This document shows, one piece after another, positions 39,762 through 40,995 of a stretch of 40,995 nucleotides of DNA. Made by a program: the position numbers and the translations under genes. Each line of letters opens with the position of its first letter. Within the stretch, counting starts at the first letter, position 1. The DNA lies in the NCBI GenBank assembly GCA_016208615.1, contig JACQXS010000005.1, positions 1 to 40,995 of the forward strand, read 5' to 3'. The notes under the pieces are model-generated. The model was not told where the DNA came from. It saw nothing but the letters and a program-made list of their open reading frames with translations, and did no database searches. The DNA comes from Candidatus Stahliibacteriota bacterium (GTDB taxonomy: Bacteria > Hydrothermota > UBA3073 > JACQXS01).

Positions 39762-40193
39762 ATGAAAAGTAATTGGGTGTTGATAGATGCAGAAAATCAA
39801 ACTCTGGGTCGCTTAGCGACAGGGATTGCACAAATACTTATGGGGAAAAATAAACCTACATATGTACCCTGGCGTGATGAGAATAACTTTGTTGTTTGTA
39901 TTAATGCGGATAAAATAGTAGTCACGGGAAGTAAAGAGACAGATAAATTATATAAACGATTTTCAGGATACCCATCCGGGCTTAAAATTACTTCTCTTAA
40001 CCGAATGAGAAAGGAACATCCGGAACATATAATTCATCACGCAGTAAGCGGAATGCTGCCTAAAAATCACCTGAGGGATAAAAGGTTAAAAAGATTTAAG
40101 ATATATACGGGGTCAGAACATCCGCATAAAGCTCAATCTCCTGTAAGAATAACGATAGATGAAAAATTGGGTAATATGAAAGTAGGGGTGTAA
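39762..40193 (+). CDS. rplM: Ribosomal protein L13 (uL13)
   Basis: This 50S subunit protein (143 aa) is complete: 'WVLIDAENQTLGRLATGIAQILMGKNKPTYVPWRDENNFVVCINADKIVVTG', 'SGYPSGLKI' and 'HAVSGMLPKNHL...LKRFKIYTGSEHPHKAQ'. It starts the rplM-rpsI-rpsB run and appears to have a near-leaderless mRNA. rpsI follows after 2 nt. Confidence 0.96.
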   Translation: MKSNWVLIDAENQTLGRLATGIAQILMGKNKPTYVPWRDENNFVVCINADKIVVTGSKETDKLYKRFSGYPSGLKITSLNRMRKEHPEHIIHHAVSGMLPKNHLRDKRLKRFKIYTGSEHPHKAQSPVRITIDEKLGNMKVGV

Positions 40194-40195
40194 AA

Positions 40196-40582
40196 ATGGA
40201 AACTATTTATGCTATAGGTAAAAGGAAGAGGGCGGTAGCGCAAGTTACCTTAAAGGAAGGCAATGGGGAGATAAAAGTAAATGGTAAAAATCCTAATGAT
40301 TATTTCGGTAGGGATGACCTTTTGAGATATATTGAGTCCCCTCTTAAAATAATAAAAAGTGATACCCAGTTTAATGTTACTGCAACTGTTATGGGAGGTG
40401 GGATATCGGGGCAAGCAGGAGCTTTGGCACTCGGTATTTCACGTGCCTTGTTAAAGGTGGATGCGGATAATAGGAAAGTGTTAAAATCTAATGGCTTACT
40501 TAGGCGTGATCCACGCGAAAAGGAACGCCGTAAATGTGGGAGAAAAAAAGCAAGAAAATCATTCCAATGGACAAAGAGATAA
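40196..40582 (+). CDS. rpsI: Ribosomal protein S9 (uS9)
   Basis: This 30S subunit protein (128 aa) has 'YAIGKRKRAVAQVTLKEGNGEIKVNGK', 'GGGISGQAGALALGISRALLK' and the C-terminus 'LRRDPREKERRKCGRKKARKSFQWTKR'. The last two residues, Lys-Arg, are the family hallmark that contacts the P-site tRNA. The stop codon overlaps the start of rpsB by 16 bp. Confidence 0.96.
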   Translation: METIYAIGKRKRAVAQVTLKEGNGEIKVNGKNPNDYFGRDDLLRYIESPLKIIKSDTQFNVTATVMGGGISGQAGALALGISRALLKVDADNRKVLKSNGLLRRDPREKERRKCGRKKARKSFQWTKR

Positions 40583-40995
40583 CGACAAAGAATTTGATTG
40601 ATGCAGGGGTGCATCTTGGGCATAAACGCGAGTCATGGAACCCTAAAATGGAGCCCTACATATTTGGTGAAAGGAAAGGGATTTGTGTGATTGACCCAGA
40701 GAAGACACTTGCACTTCTTATGGGGGCAAGCGAAGAAGTTAAGAAAATAGTTGCTACGAGAAGAAAAGCTCTATTTGTGGGAACAAAGAGGCAAATTGCA
40801 GAGGTAATAAAAGAAGAGGCATTAAGATGCGGTGCCTTTTATTGTACACGAAGATGGTTAGGAGGTACACTTACAAATTTTGTTACTATAAGGAAAAGTG
40901 TAGAAAAGTTAAAGTTGCTCGAAGAACAAAGAAATAATGCAGATAATTTGACAAAAAAAGAGAAGCTTATTATGGATAAGCAACTTGAAAAAATG
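40567..40995 (+). CDS. rpsB: Ribosomal protein S2 (uS2), N-terminal part, cut by window edge
   Basis: Missing from the ORF track because it has no stop in the window. The ATG at 40567 begins 'MDKEITTKNLIDAGVHLGHKRESWNPKMEPYIFGERKGICVIDPEKTL', continues '...RKALFVGTKRQIAEVIKEEALRCGAFYCTRRWLGGTLTNFVTIRKSV', and is open to the end (143 codons of an expected 230 to 260). It overlaps rpsI by 16 bp. Confidence 0.94.
   Translation, partial: MDKEITTKNLIDAGVHLGHKRESWNPKMEPYIFGERKGICVIDPEKTLALLMGASEEVKKIVATRRKALFVGTKRQIAEVIKEEALRCGAFYCTRRWLGGTLTNFVTIRKSVEKLKLLEEQRNNADNLTKKEKLIMDKQLEKM

Overview
The window looks like a low-GC, diderm bacterial chromosome from an uncultured lineage. An LptD-like protein, a TonB-dependent receptor and a porin-like barrel imply an outer membrane. 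Four secreted proteins end in FlgD-like/type-A sorting-type domains (the 'IYDxxGR...GIYF...KK' pattern), which is typical of the FCB group and of candidate phyla such as WOR-3/Stahlbacteria. That placement is inference; there is no rRNA gene here to test it.

Layout. (1) 1-74: the start of an IS30-type transposase, cut by the window edge. (2) 186-8378, minus strand: a tightly packed run of 13 genes, fur-feoA-(NifX-like)-(DUF5320-like)-fmdB-(4Fe-4S MinD-type ATPase)-(ICMT-like)-(4Fe-4S MinD-type ATPase)-iscU-like-(NifX-like)-mrp-(ATC-hydrolase-like)-feoB. A near-perfect Fur box lies at the promoter. It reads as one iron-responsive unit joining Fe(II) uptake to Fe-S cluster handling. (3) 8499-10418: ruvX, folK and a zinc alcohol dehydrogenase. 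(4) 10518-18359: DUF3160 protein, secreted papain-like protease, LptD-like protein and a broken Ycf48-like propeller. (5) 18536-23257: retropepsin-like protein, tyrS, a frameshifted propeller, a TPR protein and a CorA-like transporter. (6) 23346-27967: a 21-bp minisatellite, TonB receptor, propeller and porin-like protein. (7) 27978-39691: an apparent sulfur-transfer region (flavoprotein, two ubiquitin-like sulfur carriers, E1-like ThiF, Cys/Met PLP enzyme, Thi4, DUF6775-like protein, VIT-like protein, cysteine desulfurase). It is split by a restriction-modification island whose methylase is broken. (8) 39762-end: rplM-rpsI-rpsB.

Two themes run across the window. First, short GC-rich palindromes sit in frame inside many coding regions, including conserved proteins, and relatives lie between genes. 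This resembles the coding palindromic elements known from Rickettsia. Second, several genes have a promoter of the form TTGAC(A/T)-16/17-TAnnnT ending only 7-9 nt before the ATG with no Shine-Dalgarno, which implies leaderless mRNAs. Other genes with the same promoter have a longer leader and a good ribosome site.

Open reading frames are broken in fmdB, the Ycf48-like gene, the first propeller gene and the DNA methylase. The first three look like one-base events and could be sequence errors. The methylase looks genuinely decayed. No gene-free stretch exceeds 300 bp, and I saw no tRNA, rRNA, CRISPR array or convincing rho-independent terminator.
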